Source: Armillaria gallica (Eukaryota; Basidiomycota; Agaricomycetes; Agaricales; Physalacriaceae). From it: DNA of 64,000 nt. Both the position numbers and the translations under genes were made by a program. The stretch's first letter is position 1. Every line of letters starts with the position of its first letter. Shown here piece after piece: positions 48,583 through 61,151 of this stretch. The DNA lies in contig JBANDB010000014.1 in assembly GCA_037576215.1 (NCBI GenBank), forward strand, positions 868,001-932,000, written 5' to 3'. The notes under the pieces were generated by a model that ran no database searches, was not told the DNA's origin, and saw nothing but the letters and a program-made list of their open reading frames with translations.

Positions 48583-51500
48583 ATGATCACGTGCCTGCCG
48601 ACATTTTTTCGTCAGCGTCTGGCGGCATTACGCGCGTTCAAGCCCGGGTATGCTACGACCACCACAGGTCAGTCCGTTTTTACTGCTGCCAGTCATTTAC
48701 TGAATATCTTTGGCAGCTACAGAGCCCCTTGCGGTTCGTAGCATACTCTCACTCGACGTTACTAGCTCGAATATGCATACAACGTTCATTGGGTCCGACA
48801 ACGAGGACGTTGCTCACCACCTCTCTGGCGTCCAGGAGACCATTCCTTCCTACACCGACCATTAATCTCATTGCGCAATCTCGAAATCTCACTCTTGGTT
48901 CAATATTCAATCGGTTCAAAGGCTCACCAGCACCGTCACCCACTGTCGTGGCCCATGTCACGAAGCTCGAGGCGGAGGCAAACGTCTACCCTCACGATGT
49001 CGTCAAGCAGCTAGCGCTTTTTGATGCTTTGTTGGAGACGAAGCTCAAATCTTCCTACGAGCTTATTATCAATCGATGGGAACGAATGTGTGAATTTGTG
49101 CGTCTGCTTGTCCTATTACTTCAATCCAAATCTAAAAGTTTCCTAGGATTCTACGTCTCCCCTCCTGCGGTCAGAAGAAGCATTTCAGATCTACTTGACG
49201 TGTTTGATAAACACGGGTCAGCAGAATTCGGTTTACTCAGCTGCTCGTCGCCGGGATTCGCTTTTAGCGTCTTCATCGGCCGTAGTGGGTCACCAGGCTC
49301 CTACACCTCAGGAGCAAGCGGATGCAAGCGTTGCGCCTGAAATTGGCGTTTCTGAACCACATGCGAACTCTTCACCGGAACCCGCTACCACTCCACCCCC
49401 GATTGCTCCCAGGTCTAGCCAGGACATCGCCAAAGGTGTTCTTTCGACCCATGCAACATCATCAGCTTCATCTTCATCCCTCTTCTCGAATGTGGACCCT
49501 GCAAAGCTGGCCTCCGCTTTTGAGTCTATTGGCCCGGTTCAAGTTTCCATTGTCGAACGTATGTTTTACACCTAAGTACGATTATTCCACGCCCTCATAT
49601 CTTTTAGGTAAAAGTGCGTGGATACCTCGGCTAGCTCGCTTTATCGCTGTCCTTTTGGTGTCCTCCTTCTGTATGTGATATCCACCCCTGCCTAAGGCAG
49701 TTCTTGACGTATACTTCTCATCACATAGTTTTCCTGGTCATATTGTCGGTCTTTTTCGAGAACACAGGGATTATCAAGAATGGTCCTCGAACGGCGCAAT
49801 ATCAACCGTCCCAAGAAAGTACTGTGAAATTCAGTGACGTTCATGGTGTAGATGAGGTTAAAGAGGCTAGTAATTCTTTTCTCCTATGTTGATCCGACAG
49901 TGAACTGAGCCGTCCTGTATATAGGAATTACAAGATGTCGTTGAGTTCCTCAAGGACCCTGATTCCTTTGCAACCCTTGGAGGAAAGTTACCAAAGGGTG
50001 TTTTGCTCACTGGGTAGGTGTTCTTTTCCCATGGCGATTGGGATTTCATATTTAGTTCACTAGATCCCCCGGAACTGGAAAGACGATGCTTGCGCGCGCA
50101 GTTGCAGGAGAAGCCGGCGTACCTTTCTTCTTTGCCTCGGGGTGAGTTGGCCGACCATGTCCCCGAGACTCGAACATTAACACAGCACCCCAAAGATCCG
50201 ATTTTGAGGAAATGTTTGTCGGCGTCGGCGCTAAGCGTGTTCGTGATCTGTTCGCGGCAGCTCGTAAGAAAGAACCCGCTATTATATTTATCGACGAACT
50301 CGACGCGGTTGGTGGGAAGCGGAATGCCAGAGATCAACAGTACATGAAGCAAACATTGAATCAGCTTCTTGTGGAGATGGACGGATTCCAACAGAGTCAA
50401 GGTGTGATTGTTATTGCCGCGACCAACTTTCCTCAGAGTCTCGACCCGTAGGTGACTCAGTTACCCGTGTAACCATACTCATTGTTATCTTTGCAGAGCT
50501 CTCGTGAGACCTGGGCGATTCGATCGACACATCGCTGTACCACTCCCTGACATTCGTGGGCGTGCACAGATTCTCCAGCATCACATGCGAAATGTCTCTA
50601 CTGCCAAAGGTGACAATCCATAGAACAAGTAGTTATGATTTAGCTAATCAATTTAATCTTTCAGATGCCGACCCCAAAGTTCTAGCTCGCGGAACGCCAG
50701 GTTTTTCCGGTGCTGATCTACAGAATATGGTAAAGTGAGGATCAGGTGCTTGTTTGTCACTGACATGAACTTAATTTGGATTTTCTTAGTCAAGCTGCCA
50801 TTCAAGCCGCCAAAGAACGGGCCAAAGAAGTGTCTCTCAGTCATTTTGAATGGGCTAAGGTCTTATCATGCATCCATTACCGGCATAGAATCTAAATTTG
50901 GCGTCAACAACAGGACCGTATTCTCATGGGCGCGGAACGAAAGAGTCAATACATTGCTGAGAAGGACAAACTTGCCACAGCATATCACGAGGTCGGTCTC
51001 ACAGGCTGGTTGCTGATTTCTCATGTTTATGATCTCGTAGGGTGGGCACGCCCTTGTCGCATTGTATACGGATGGTGCAATGCCCCTTCACAAGGTTACT
51101 TGCGTGCCTCGGGGACATGCCCTAGGCTATGTAGGCTTGGCTGCTATCTATTTAATGGGGCGAAGACTGATATGTATATCTCTAGACTTCTATGCTTCCC
51201 GAAAATGATAGGACTTCCATCACTCTGAAGGAATACCTTGCTTCCATCGATGTGTCCATGGGAGGTAGAGTCGCAGAATCACTTAGTATGAAGTTCCTAT
51301 ATTGGCCACACGCGTGAAACTGATTTCTCTTTCAGTTTACGGGCCTGAAAATGTTACTAGTGGAGCTAGTTCGGATATCCAAAACGCTACCTCAATAGCA
51401 CAGTCTATGGTTAAGGTACGCTGCGGTTCTCGTTCATTTGCGGCAAGACTCAAGAGGTCAAAAGCGTTGGGGATTTTCTAAACTCGGTCCAGTCTATTTC

Positions 51501-51921
51501 AATGACAAGGATACCAGCCCTGCTCGGATGCAACAGATTGAGGATGAAGTGACAAAGTAAGTTTTCGACCCGAAACACCTACCATATGGAAGATGCGGGC
51601 ATATGGTGCCATCAGGCCAAGCCGAGACTTTGCGGGCACTGATATTTGTATGTTCTAGCATCATTAAGACCGGAGAGGCTCGAGTCGTTGCACTCCTTCA
51701 GGCAAAAATTGATGAGCTTCACAAGGTAAGCGGACATATACCATTGCGTAACGTATCCCTTTATAAGATCCCTTCAGCTCGCCCATGCTCTCGTTGAACA
51801 CGAGACTCTAGATTCCCAGCAGGTGAGAAAAGTTGTGAAGGGAGAATCAATACGGAACATCGATGAAGTACTGGAGAAGGAGCTTGATGGTTCAAAGAAA
51901 GCGAAAGAAGAATCCAAATAA
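48583..51921 (+). CDS. YME1: Mitochondrial inner-membrane i-AAA protease Yme1
   Basis: ATP-dependent zinc metalloprotease with its catalytic domain in the intermembrane space, degrading unassembled inner-membrane and IMS proteins. The first exon (48583-48667) starts [20 protein letters not shown], a presequence, spliced to a second Arg/Ser-rich part at 48742. Next come the family N-domain [20 protein letters not shown], a Ser/Pro/Ala linker and one membrane helix ([10 protein letters not shown]...FLVILSVFF). The AAA domain has [20 protein letters not shown], Walker A GSPGTGKT, Walker [12 protein letters not shown], and the second region of homology [19 protein letters not shown]. The protease has [20 protein letters not shown], a HExxH zinc motif split by an intron, then [20 protein letters not shown]. 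The C-terminus is [13 protein letters not shown]. Roughly 15 introns; all key residues seen are intact. Confidence 0.95.
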
Positions 51922-53034
51922 ACGTAAGCTTTACTTTCTGACGCTTGATGCGTTCAACTGATGATAAGTAAGTAGAGTCACGTCCGGTGTTTACAAACTG
52001 TCGCTTTTTGGTTCGGAAAGTTGCGATCAGCCTTCGTAACTGCATGGTGTAGTATATACAATTAATACGCCGCACCAGAAAGTCTTCTAGTGGCTCAGGT
52101 GTGGTGGGCGCTCTTAATACATTTACTGCCGGTATATAGAAACCCAGTCATTGCACCCACTCGCTATGTGATGTTCTAAGTTTCCCAGCTTACTCCAGCT
52201 CTGCGCGTGCACCTGGGAAGAAAAGCGACGTCGAAGCAAACCAACATCATGACAATGAAGTAGAAGCGAAGAGGTGTGTGAAGACCAGGTCTTGAGATCT
52301 AAGAATCATGGTTGCTCGTATTCTCTTCATTCTCTTGGTCCCCGGACGCCACAAGGTGGTTGAATAGACGCTTGCAATAGTTATACGTTAGGCTGTGATG
52401 GAACATTTCGAGGCCCAAACGAGTAGGAGGTTTGATTCACCTGCTTCCCTCCAGCTTGCGCATTTGCCCTCGCATCCAGCGCGGGAAAAATGGTTCTACA
52501 AATATAGAGGTAACGGAATGCCCTACGTTAGGAATAGGAGATGTTTCTCGTGGTAGGTTTGCACGCACATGTTGCGGAACGCTGAGGGTATCAATCAGAA
52601 AGAGACGAAGCGCGTGTTCCCTCCGCACACTCTCATGGCTGTCCCCTTCAGGCATAGCTAGGCATATGAACATTTGCTGAGAGTATCTTAATTTACTATG
52701 TAACGTGTGACGTTGCCTTCTGGCGCTCATCGGGTGATACTTCGATATTGGGCGGTCACTAAAAGGAATACGCTTCTCGTTGTCAGTGGGTCCATAGGTG
52801 ACACATATAGGTTGCAGTCTCACGTACACGGGAGAAACCTGCTTTTGTTTCGAGCACTTGTATTCTCTTCCGTAACGTCGGCGAATATAGGATTCTTCGC
52901 CCCGTTTAGTTATTAGTGGCATTTATATGTTCCAGGTTTAGTAGGTCTGATCAGTTCGAGCCATATAAATCCAGCATAGGAATCACTGATAACGTCCAGG
53001 AGATTTAGGTATTAACTCGGAGAACCAGAATGGT
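51922..53034. other. Intergenic, no gene supported
   Basis: About 1.1 kb. A minus-strand open frame of 161 codons (52437-52922) exists but lacks any recognisable motif or splice partner. The rest is broken in all frames. Confidence 0.35.
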
Positions 53035-53772
53035 CTACTTGCTATAGAGAAACATGCCCGCGAGGAGGGCTACAATTACAAGGACCCCTGTCAGGGCATC
53101 GAATCGGGTGCATCTGATCAAATTGACTTGCAGGGGCACGGGCGTCCATATCTCGATGTCCTGAACCCAGAATTCTGGCTTCACCCTCCCCCTTCTTGCC
53201 ATTCTTGCCACGGAATATTCCTTTGTTCTATGCTATAACCTGTGCTTACCAGATATCAAGCCGGACCGTAAATGTTAGGCCTAATTCGTCATCTTTAAGG
53301 GAGGGCAGAATTCAAGCAGGAGACCTGCACATTCTCTTCCTCGCCATTTTCTTCACGACCGGACTCAGATCCAGGTAGAACGACGATCCATTGATGATTG
53401 ACGATCTCTGATATACTTTTAAACAGCGTACGCTCGATTGAACTCAAAAACCCGCGATCTGGCCTACCTCCGCCGACGACGAATGTGAGGCTTCTTTCCT
53501 TCGTACATGCTGAATTTCATCAAATATTCGTGCAGATGTGCTACAGAGAGCTCCTATTCAAGCGTTCAGTAGAGTGCGAACACCTTACGAAGACTGGCCA
53601 AAATATTATCGACTGTCGATCCTCCCGTTGCTATCTGAGTGCTGCTCACCCGTCGAATTGTGGATCTCATCAGCGTCCCTGTTCTTGCCGCCGGTATTAT
53701 GGGCAACCAATAAGAAGAGTTACTGCAGAGGTAAGCCTTGGCTACCGTGCGGCCTTGTCGTTGAGCGCTCAT
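53035..53772 (-). CDS. Small tail-anchored membrane protein, function unknown
   Basis: Short exons on the minus strand that only make sense when joined. The N-terminal part contains TGTLMRSTIRRVSSTQIATG and STVDNILASLP; across an intron near 53500-53550 comes TKERSLTFVVGGGRPDRGFL, SSIERTLFKSISEIVNHQWI and VVLPGSES. Two further introns lead to DDELGLTFT and then RVKPEFWVQDIEIWTPVPLQ, with one hydrophobic helix ALTGVLVIVALLAGMFLYSK at the very end, stop at 53035. That arrangement is of a tail-anchored or type II membrane protein of about 200 residues. The acceptor choices for the last two introns are uncertain. I do not recognise the family. It sits immediately downstream of RAD3 on the same strand. 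Confidence 0.5.
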
Positions 53773-53921
53773 TTTTTGGACGGTCAGGTCACAGGCAAAT
53801 GTGCGCTGTGTGTGGAGGAAGGCTTATGATACGGACAATCTCGTTTCTCGCTAGATTCACGACTCGGCTTCGTATTAACGCACTAAATTATTTGTATGAC
53901 TATAGTGTAACGATATCCAGC

Positions 53922-56900
53922 CTACGCATCCATATCAAAGTCGGCCAACATTCGGTCGCTGATTCCTCCATCTCCAAACTCGTCCTCATCATCCATAGCG
54001 TTCGCCTGTCGTTCCACTTCCATGGCTAGGGCGTCAGCCTTTTGCTTCGCCTGGGCCTTTTCAACGTCTGCGAGCGTCCAGAGGGAGATACCTGTCTGAT
54101 TCTCATTTGGATTTTGGGAGATGGTCCGCATAAAGAGTTTTGACAGAGTCAACGCCATATCGGTGGAAAGATTTGAAGCAGTGTCCGTAATATATTGGTT
54201 GATCCAGCGGGGAAGCTTGGCTCTTTTGTCCGCTCGAGCGAACCGCTGCAAGAGTATCAATTTCTTTTGACCGACAGCAAAACACGGGTCAACAACAAAC
54301 CTTGTCTGCAAACACCATCAGACCCCAGTCGGTCTTTCCTCTAAGGACACGACCGACACACTGCGCCGCGTTCCGCATAGCATCAAATCCTAGAAATTCC
54401 GATTCGCGTATCCGGTAAGCATCACGCAAATATTCTAGCCTGGCCCTCAGAATTCGAGATTCCGTGTACTGATAAGGAACGCTGAAAACCCGTCAGAGGA
54501 GAGGAAATGAGTGTGTTATAATAAACATCTTACCCAAACATGATGACAGCACGACCATAGTTATGATCAAAATCAATGCCTTCTGAAACTTTGCCTCTGG
54601 CAACGGATAGAAGTACAGCTCCACGCCCGTTGTCACAAGCCTACATATTGATGGGATAAGATCGTTAGGTGAACCACGTAAACGAGGAGTAAGTACCCTT
54701 CTATAATTCTCCAAAGCAATGCTTGTCTCATTAGCGTCCGGAGTTTCGACAAAGATGAGCTTGTTCTTCCAAACCTCGTTTAAGATACCCTTGAGAGGCT
54801 AGTTTAATAGTAATCTGAACTGCAAGACATTAAGCTTACCATATCATTCCAAGCCGCTACTATAGATTCCATGTACAGATAGCTTGGGAAGAAGGCCACG
54901 ATTCCGTCGGGCACGATTTTACTGTATTCGACGAGGATACTTCCGAAGTTGCGAACAACTGCGGGGTCGTTTCTAACTTCAAACCGGGAGCTGATGGCCA
55001 CCTGATCACTGCCTCTGGTAATGACCTTTGGCTGGATCAGCATCAAGAAAGAAGGCCGCAGAGAGCGGTACTCACCAAAGGTAAGAAAGCGTTTCGTGTC
55101 AGCGTCATTGGATAAGTTTCTTCTACCACAGGAGAGAACTGCAGCATCTTTGGATACATATCCAAGGGCGAGATGGTACCCGACGTTATTACCACACTGC
55201 TGAAACGCTCAAATACGGGCTTGATAGCTAGCGAAGGATCCAGGCACCTAGGACCAACATATTAGACTAAGACCCAGAAGATGGGACGTCCATCAGTAAA
55301 GACGAACGTAAAGTGGAAGATAGGGTTGGGTACGGTGGCATTTTCGGTTTCAAAGGGTTCCAGAATGAGTAGAAACCCTGGAAGACTATTTTGAATAAAG
55401 TTGCGGAAAGATTTTGACTTGTTCGTACCTTTTTCGTAAGTCGATACTAACGTTGCAAAGCTAGCAACTTTTTGTAGCGATGCGTGCTCGTCCAGACGGC
55501 TGAGCTCTAAGGTCCTTATAAGGGACTGTAGTCTCTCAGCACAAAACCTAAGGCAAGAGTCAGCGGGGTGCCATCACAATCCGTTCCACTAAATACTCGC
55601 CTCAATGGTCTGCGTTCAATGTATGTGATATCTTTTAAGTGTTGCAGAAACGACAACGGCGTTTCAGCTACTACGTGGAGAACCCGCATCCTCGTCTCGA
55701 ATTTTTTGTTCAATCATAAGATCCGAAAATTACGGAACAAAACTCACCTTCAAATACTCCACAAATCTTTTTAGAAAAGCGATGAAATGTTCAGCTTTCC
55801 GAATGTTCCCGGGTATAGCCTCATTGAGCAGATCCTCAGGTAGAACTGACACAATTGAATATCAAAGAGACAGGGATCGAGAACAAACTTACCAGGGCTG
55901 GTCATAAATCCATCCGTGCCGTCATTATCTTGCGGGTCATCCTGTAAGCCTTCAACAAGCTTTGCATATTCATTCTGAAGTTTTGCTGCGTCGGTCGTTT
56001 TAATCCTAAGCAAAGTTATTTCAGGAACGCGGCATCTGATCACGGCAGTATAGGTACTCTTCTATCTTTTCACCGAGTTTGCCGATGCTGCGACTCGCAG
56101 AGTCCAGCATAGGTCGCGTCAAGTCTATACTGAGAGATTCGAGACACACATTGTCTGATTGGCACATGGTTATCAATTTGGCATGACCCGAGAGTGCAAA
56201 CTTACCAATGTTATGGGCCTCATCGAATACGACTATTGCATCCTTGGACATTTCTTTAGAGACTTGTTCGGCAACCTTGGGATCAAGGAGGTAGTGAAAC
56301 GAGTATATGATGACGTCTACGAATGGTAGCTTTGTGGAGACGTCAGGTCCATACATCGGGGTCAGGACTGAAGAATTCACCATTCTTCGAACTGTGAAGT
56401 AAGGACACGTTGTATTGTCGCGCCCGTATTGAAGAACGTCTGCCAAGGTCGATATTCCGGGAGGAATCAGATTTCCAGGCTCAAGTTTGCCCAGATTCTA
56501 TGGTCAAATATATCGTGCACCTAGAAACGGAGGCTAAGGATAGTTTCATACCTCATGCCAATCACATAATTCTACAGAGCCCGGATCCGCTCTCCCTTTT
56601 TCGCAGACGGCAGCATTCGTCAGGTCTCGACACCGAGCGTCAACTACCTTGCCTTTCTTTTCCTTAGAAACCTTTTGCACTGTCATTGCACAGAAGAGTC
56701 TGGGGAATGGAAAAATACCTCTGGGTGAATGCACAAATTTTTACGACTGGTCAACCCAAGTCCTGTGAAACTTCTTTCTTTCTGCTTCTCCTCTTCAGTC
56801 TCGGCGCACTCTATTCGATAAGCAAGCAATCTCTTCAGCTCGGCAAGGGCTTTTTCAATTTCGGGAACAGTTCGAGAACAGTAGATGAGTTTCCGTCGCG

Positions 56901-57294
56901 CTGGATGAAACTTGTTTTCGGTTAGGACAGGGAATATGCTGGTTCTGCGAGACCGGCACCTGTTGGTATGAAACGATTAAGGACAGCAACGAGACGGTCT
57001 TCCCAGTTCCCGATGGCATTTCGAGGACGCAGTGACCCTACCGAAACACGTTTTACTTCACTCCAGATAAAGGAAAGCATAGTATAAACCTCTGCGTCGA
57101 GGGTCCTTTTGAGATCGCACATGTAGGCATATTGTTCTTCGCAGGCAGAGTGAGACGGAGAATGAGGCCAAGGAGGTTCTCATACCAGGATATATACGGT
57201 CGTAAGGAAATATTATCTTTGACACATTGGAGGATCAGAGGGCGAAGAAGGAGAGTGAGCGACTCACTGGTAAATTGTCAATGTAGAACTTCAT
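53922..57294 (-). CDS. RAD3: TFIIH DNA helicase Rad3/XPD
   Basis: 5'-to-3' Fe-S helicase of TFIIH, required for nucleotide excision repair and transcription initiation. Minus-strand exons begin MKFYIDNLP, then [20 protein letters not shown], and [20 protein letters not shown] (Walker A). The Fe-S cluster region shows the expected cysteines: [25 protein letters not shown] and [10 protein letters not shown]. Next come [20 protein letters not shown] and the DEAH box in [12 protein letters not shown]. Later exons give the arch and helicase domain 2, with [20 protein letters not shown], a [17 protein letters not shown] segment, and [14 protein letters not shown] spliced to [19 protein letters not shown]. 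The acidic C-terminus ends at 53922. More than 15 introns. The start is fixed by the MKFYID N-terminus, conserved from yeast to human. Confidence 0.96.
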
Positions 57295-57926
57295 CAATGC
57301 GCGTCACGCGTGACTAGGGAACAGCAGCCCTAAGCCCCCTAATGATCGGGCCGAGTTGCCGAATGCACAAACGTAAGTACTTGGAAATTAGTACAGTAGA
57401 TACCGGGTGCACTTAACCTTCTCCAGAGAACGACAGTTGCTGCTAACGTCTCTGGGAAATCAAGAGAAGTCGGGCACTTGTCTACAACTTGGCAAGTACC
57501 ACGTCCCTTACTAACTCTAAGCTGTTGACTGCGTGTTGTTTCAAGGCCCGGTACTAAGCATTGAAAGGTAGGTATCAATTGAGTTTACTGTTGCAAGTAG
57601 ATCTAGATATAGCTCGAAAGAGCATCGAGATGAAGAAGCACGCTGAGAGCATATGTTAAATGGCTTTGAGGTAAAAACCCAGTCTAGCACTTGGCCGCAC
57701 CAACGAACAACCAACGAATCTGCTTCACTGCGATTTGAATTTACAAGATGAACTTGGCATTTAATTCAAAACGTTACACAGGTCCTGAAAGTAACCACAG
57801 TAATAACTAGGGCAATTTCATATCTGATGTATCATAAAAAGACATTGAAATTGCGTTATACATAAGAGTCTTTAGTCCAATGACCTTTCGAATATCATTG
57901 TACAAGAAGTCGTTCATTTAAATCGT
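57295..57926. other. Intergenic, nothing recognised
   Basis: Region between RAD3 upstream sequence and the 3' end of the GH5-like gene (both minus strand). AT-rich, no gene. Confidence 0.4.
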
Positions 57927-60379
57927 TCACGTATTAGGTGCAAATTGCAAAGAAGCTGCGGAGATAATCGACTCAGTGTCCTCCGTGCTGATAGAGAGCC
58001 TTGTGTCAGTGTCCATTGAGCCTCTGATTGAGATTGGTACTTACTTAGAGTCAATAATACTGTAACCATCATCGGGGGAGCTGGATGTCCCAGTTTCATC
58101 AGGACTCGCTGATGTGGAATCCTCGTTCGGAGAGAACGAGGTTCCCGCTGCAGCGGTGACGTTCGTGACACCCCACTGTAATGATGGTCAAGAATAAGCG
58201 TTTGAATGATTACATCACAGGAAGACGTTTACCTGGTATTGCATGATACCCGCCAAACCGTTGGTTATACCCGCTACACAGGCTGTCAGAGACATGCGTG
58301 GAGATCGAAGTGGCCCTTACCATCGAGCCAAGCGGAATACGCCTGGTTACGCTGTGCGCCAGTAACACCAAAGGTTGAGTTGCTCGTTTGACTGCTGGCA
58401 CTTTGACTGCTGGTAGTTGTATTGCTGGTGCCTGTAGTTCGACAAGCACAAGAATAAGTGCGCATTCCTCTACTTCAGAGATAAGGTCGTACCTTGGGAG
58501 TTAGCAGCAAATGGTGCCACGGTGGTATTAAAGGGTACGAAGTCAGGAGCATGTTCTTGCGATACCAAACCGAATGCTGTAAGAGCTACTGGCTTCCCAG
58601 ATCTGCACCCCGCTTTTCAGTCTTGAGATACTGCACCAAAAATACCGCACTCACGTGGAGCTCAGTTCGGCTTGAAGTTGGATCCAGTCCAAGCCCTCCT
58701 GCAGTACGTTCTGGAAACTCGACAAGCCCGAGTCAGCTGGACCTTGTATGTAAGTATTCTGGTCAGGGAAGAATTGGAATGTGCTGTATCCGATCTCGGG
58801 GATGTTCATGATATCCTCAGAATCGACGCCTGCAGAACCGTCGAAGGCAGAACCAACTTCGTCCTCTTCTTGGCGCCGGGTTCCTATATTTTTTTCCTTG
58901 GATCAACATCAATGCGAAACAAAAATAGTGGTGAATACCCACGAGTGGCAACCCATCGACCTCGGACTCGGACACCTGATACGTCTCCACCTGACAAAGC
59001 GCGGTTCATTCTTCGTCTCTCTTCCCTGAGCTTCATGAGTTTACGCTTGGTAAGAAATTGGGGCTTAGTCGCGCGACGGCGGCGCACGCCCGGGGCTGCC
59101 GATACCTGCGGGGCAGGTGGTGGGGGTGTCGGAGTGAAGAGCTTTTGGCAACCCATACAGAAGAAACCTTGGTTGCTGGAACGACAGTTAGAACGAAAGG
59201 TCTGAGAGTAATGGAAACGAACCCAGAGGAGACTATATGATTGGGATCCATACTCTTGATATGCTGCCCAATTGTTGAATGCCATTGCGTTACGGTCGTA
59301 GACTTGCAAGAAGGGCTCGCTTCAACGGATGAATTGCATCTTCGCCGGAGTTAAGTAATACAAGTGCGAATTAATTAACAACGGGTGCAGACCTTGGATC
59401 ATTGGCGATCTCCCTGGTTTGATCCGGCCGTAAAAATAAGGCATACATTCACACAGAAAAGGGACCCACCAGGAGAACACAGTCGGATTGTTCACATAAC
59501 GAGTCACGATCTGGGTAGTGTAGTTCTGGAAAGCCGCGAGTAGCGTCGCATTTGTGTAAAACTCGTCATGCTTGCTTCCACCAAACTGTCGTATGTACGT
59601 GTCCATACCACCTGTAAGCAGGCAGTTACATCAAGTTCTTCGATCAAATGGGCTGAGTCTGACCAAAATCGTTACTAAGAGTGTTCCTCGGCCGCGTATT
59701 GTCTGAGATTTCACTGTGGGTAAGAACGTAGGAAGATGATGTCAAGGTACCTACTTGTGGTTGAGTTCGCAATTGGATTCCAGTTGTTCGTCAGTGAGAT
59801 GATGACAAGAATATTGCACTCATGTGCAGCTTCGAGTACAAGGTCGAGTTTCTGAAGCCCATTCGTACCGTTATTGATCGTCACAGTTCCGTCCTTGTTT
59901 ATGAGTTGGAACCATGTTTGATTCTTGTTTTCGGGGATCTCCGTAACGTCTTCATTCCGCGTAAGACGGGTATTGTATGGGAAGGCTAGAACACACACCA
60001 TTAAAGCCCCACGTCCTGACGACTTTGATCCCGGCGTCCGACATGTTGCACAAGGTGTTCTTGATATCGTCCTCTGTACCCTCATTTTTAAGCGTCAATA
60101 AGCTGGGGATAAAGAACTAGGACTGACTGGTAAGGAGAGTTGGAAGCCAAGGGGCATTGGCCCCGACGAACTTGAATTCGCTAAGGATGATAGTGAGCTA
60201 TCGTTGAACATCTGTAAGAAATTGGAAAGGACACGCCTGCCATTGACGATGAATTGGCTGCCGCTCGTCGACACAAACTGAGAGAGATTGGTCTGCCTTT
60301 TGGCATTCCTTCTTGCCCCCTGGACTGTCGTGAACAAAGCCCCCAAGAGGATGGGCCACAGAATCCTGAGAAACTGCAT
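57927..60379 (-). CDS. Secreted GH5 mannanase-like protein, probable pseudoenzyme
   Basis: The fold matches glycoside hydrolase family 5 beta-mannanases. MQFLRILWPILLGALFTTVQ is a signal peptide followed by a KR site. Spliced exons then read FIVNGRRFVGANAPWLPTL, KDDIKNTLCNMSDAGIKVVR, TWGFND, LDLVLEAAHECNILVIISLT and NNW. Next are MDTYIRQFGGSKHDEFYTNA, YVNNPTVFSWEIANDPRCNS, VTQWHSTIGQHIKSMDPNH, QGFFCMGCQKLF, IGYSTFQFFPDQNTY and GKPVALTAFGLV. GH5 enzymes use two glutamates: the acid/base in the Asn-Glu-Pro motif (here NDPR) and the nucleophile near the last strand (family EE/EF-G, here LTAFG). Both appear replaced. An Arg/Lys-rich insertion of roughly 60 residues follows QKLF. The C-terminus is a Ser/Thr-rich linker and a short conserved tail. 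About a dozen introns. Confidence 0.85.
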
Positions 60380-61151
60380 GAGGAACCAGGATGGGAGCTG
60401 GGAAGGCAGCAAGCGCTTTCAGCCAGGTGCCATGCTGTTATATAGGGGACGGGGAGATCTTGCCTGGAGGCGTCTCATGCACATCGCATATTGGATCTAG
60501 CCGTCTAGTTAGCGCATTTAGATGGGTGCTAACTGCGATCACTTGATGATCGATAAAACTTTGGTATGTTCAGGACGCTGAATGCAAGATGCCAATTGGT
60601 TCGGGACAGCGTGATAGACCGAGTTGAGCTTCTTCCGAAGAAGTTTTCAACCAGAGAAGTGGAATAATCAAGCCAAGAAGATGAAAGAACGGTCTTTCAG
60701 AAGTGCGTGGGAGTCGTACACCGAACCAAGAGAGGCGCTAGTTGGGTCAGATTCGGCGGTGCAACGGTGAAATCTGGGGGGACATCGAGCGGTATGCAGG
60801 GCCACATAAGTGAGATGCTATTAGGAGTTTTGCACTAGACAAAGGGGTTCAAAAGACGAAAAACCGTTAATTATCAACGTTCGTTCGGGCCAAGGTAAGG
60901 AAAACCGGATCTGATGGGATGCAAAAATAATACAGCACCATGTGTGATACCGATACCACGAATAATTAACTGTAACTGGAAGAGAACAGGGTAATCCACA
61001 AGAGCGAGAGAGAAATAGAAATGCCGGTGATGAATGACAGGCTGCGTGACTGCATCATGGTTGTACATGCAAGGGATTCATCATCTGAGTCTCCCAATTT
61101 GGTGCGAATATGTGGCTGTGTCTATCTTCATTTGCATAGCCACATTCCCTT
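60380..61151. other. Divergent intergenic region, nothing recognised
   Basis: About 770 nt between the divergent GH5-like and TPR genes, presumably holding both promoters. No gene, tRNA or repeat was recognised. Confidence 0.4.

Noticed and set aside
52437..52922. 161-codon minus-strand open frame
   Set aside because: No recognisable domain, no convincing splice partner, and no continuation; kept as intergenic.
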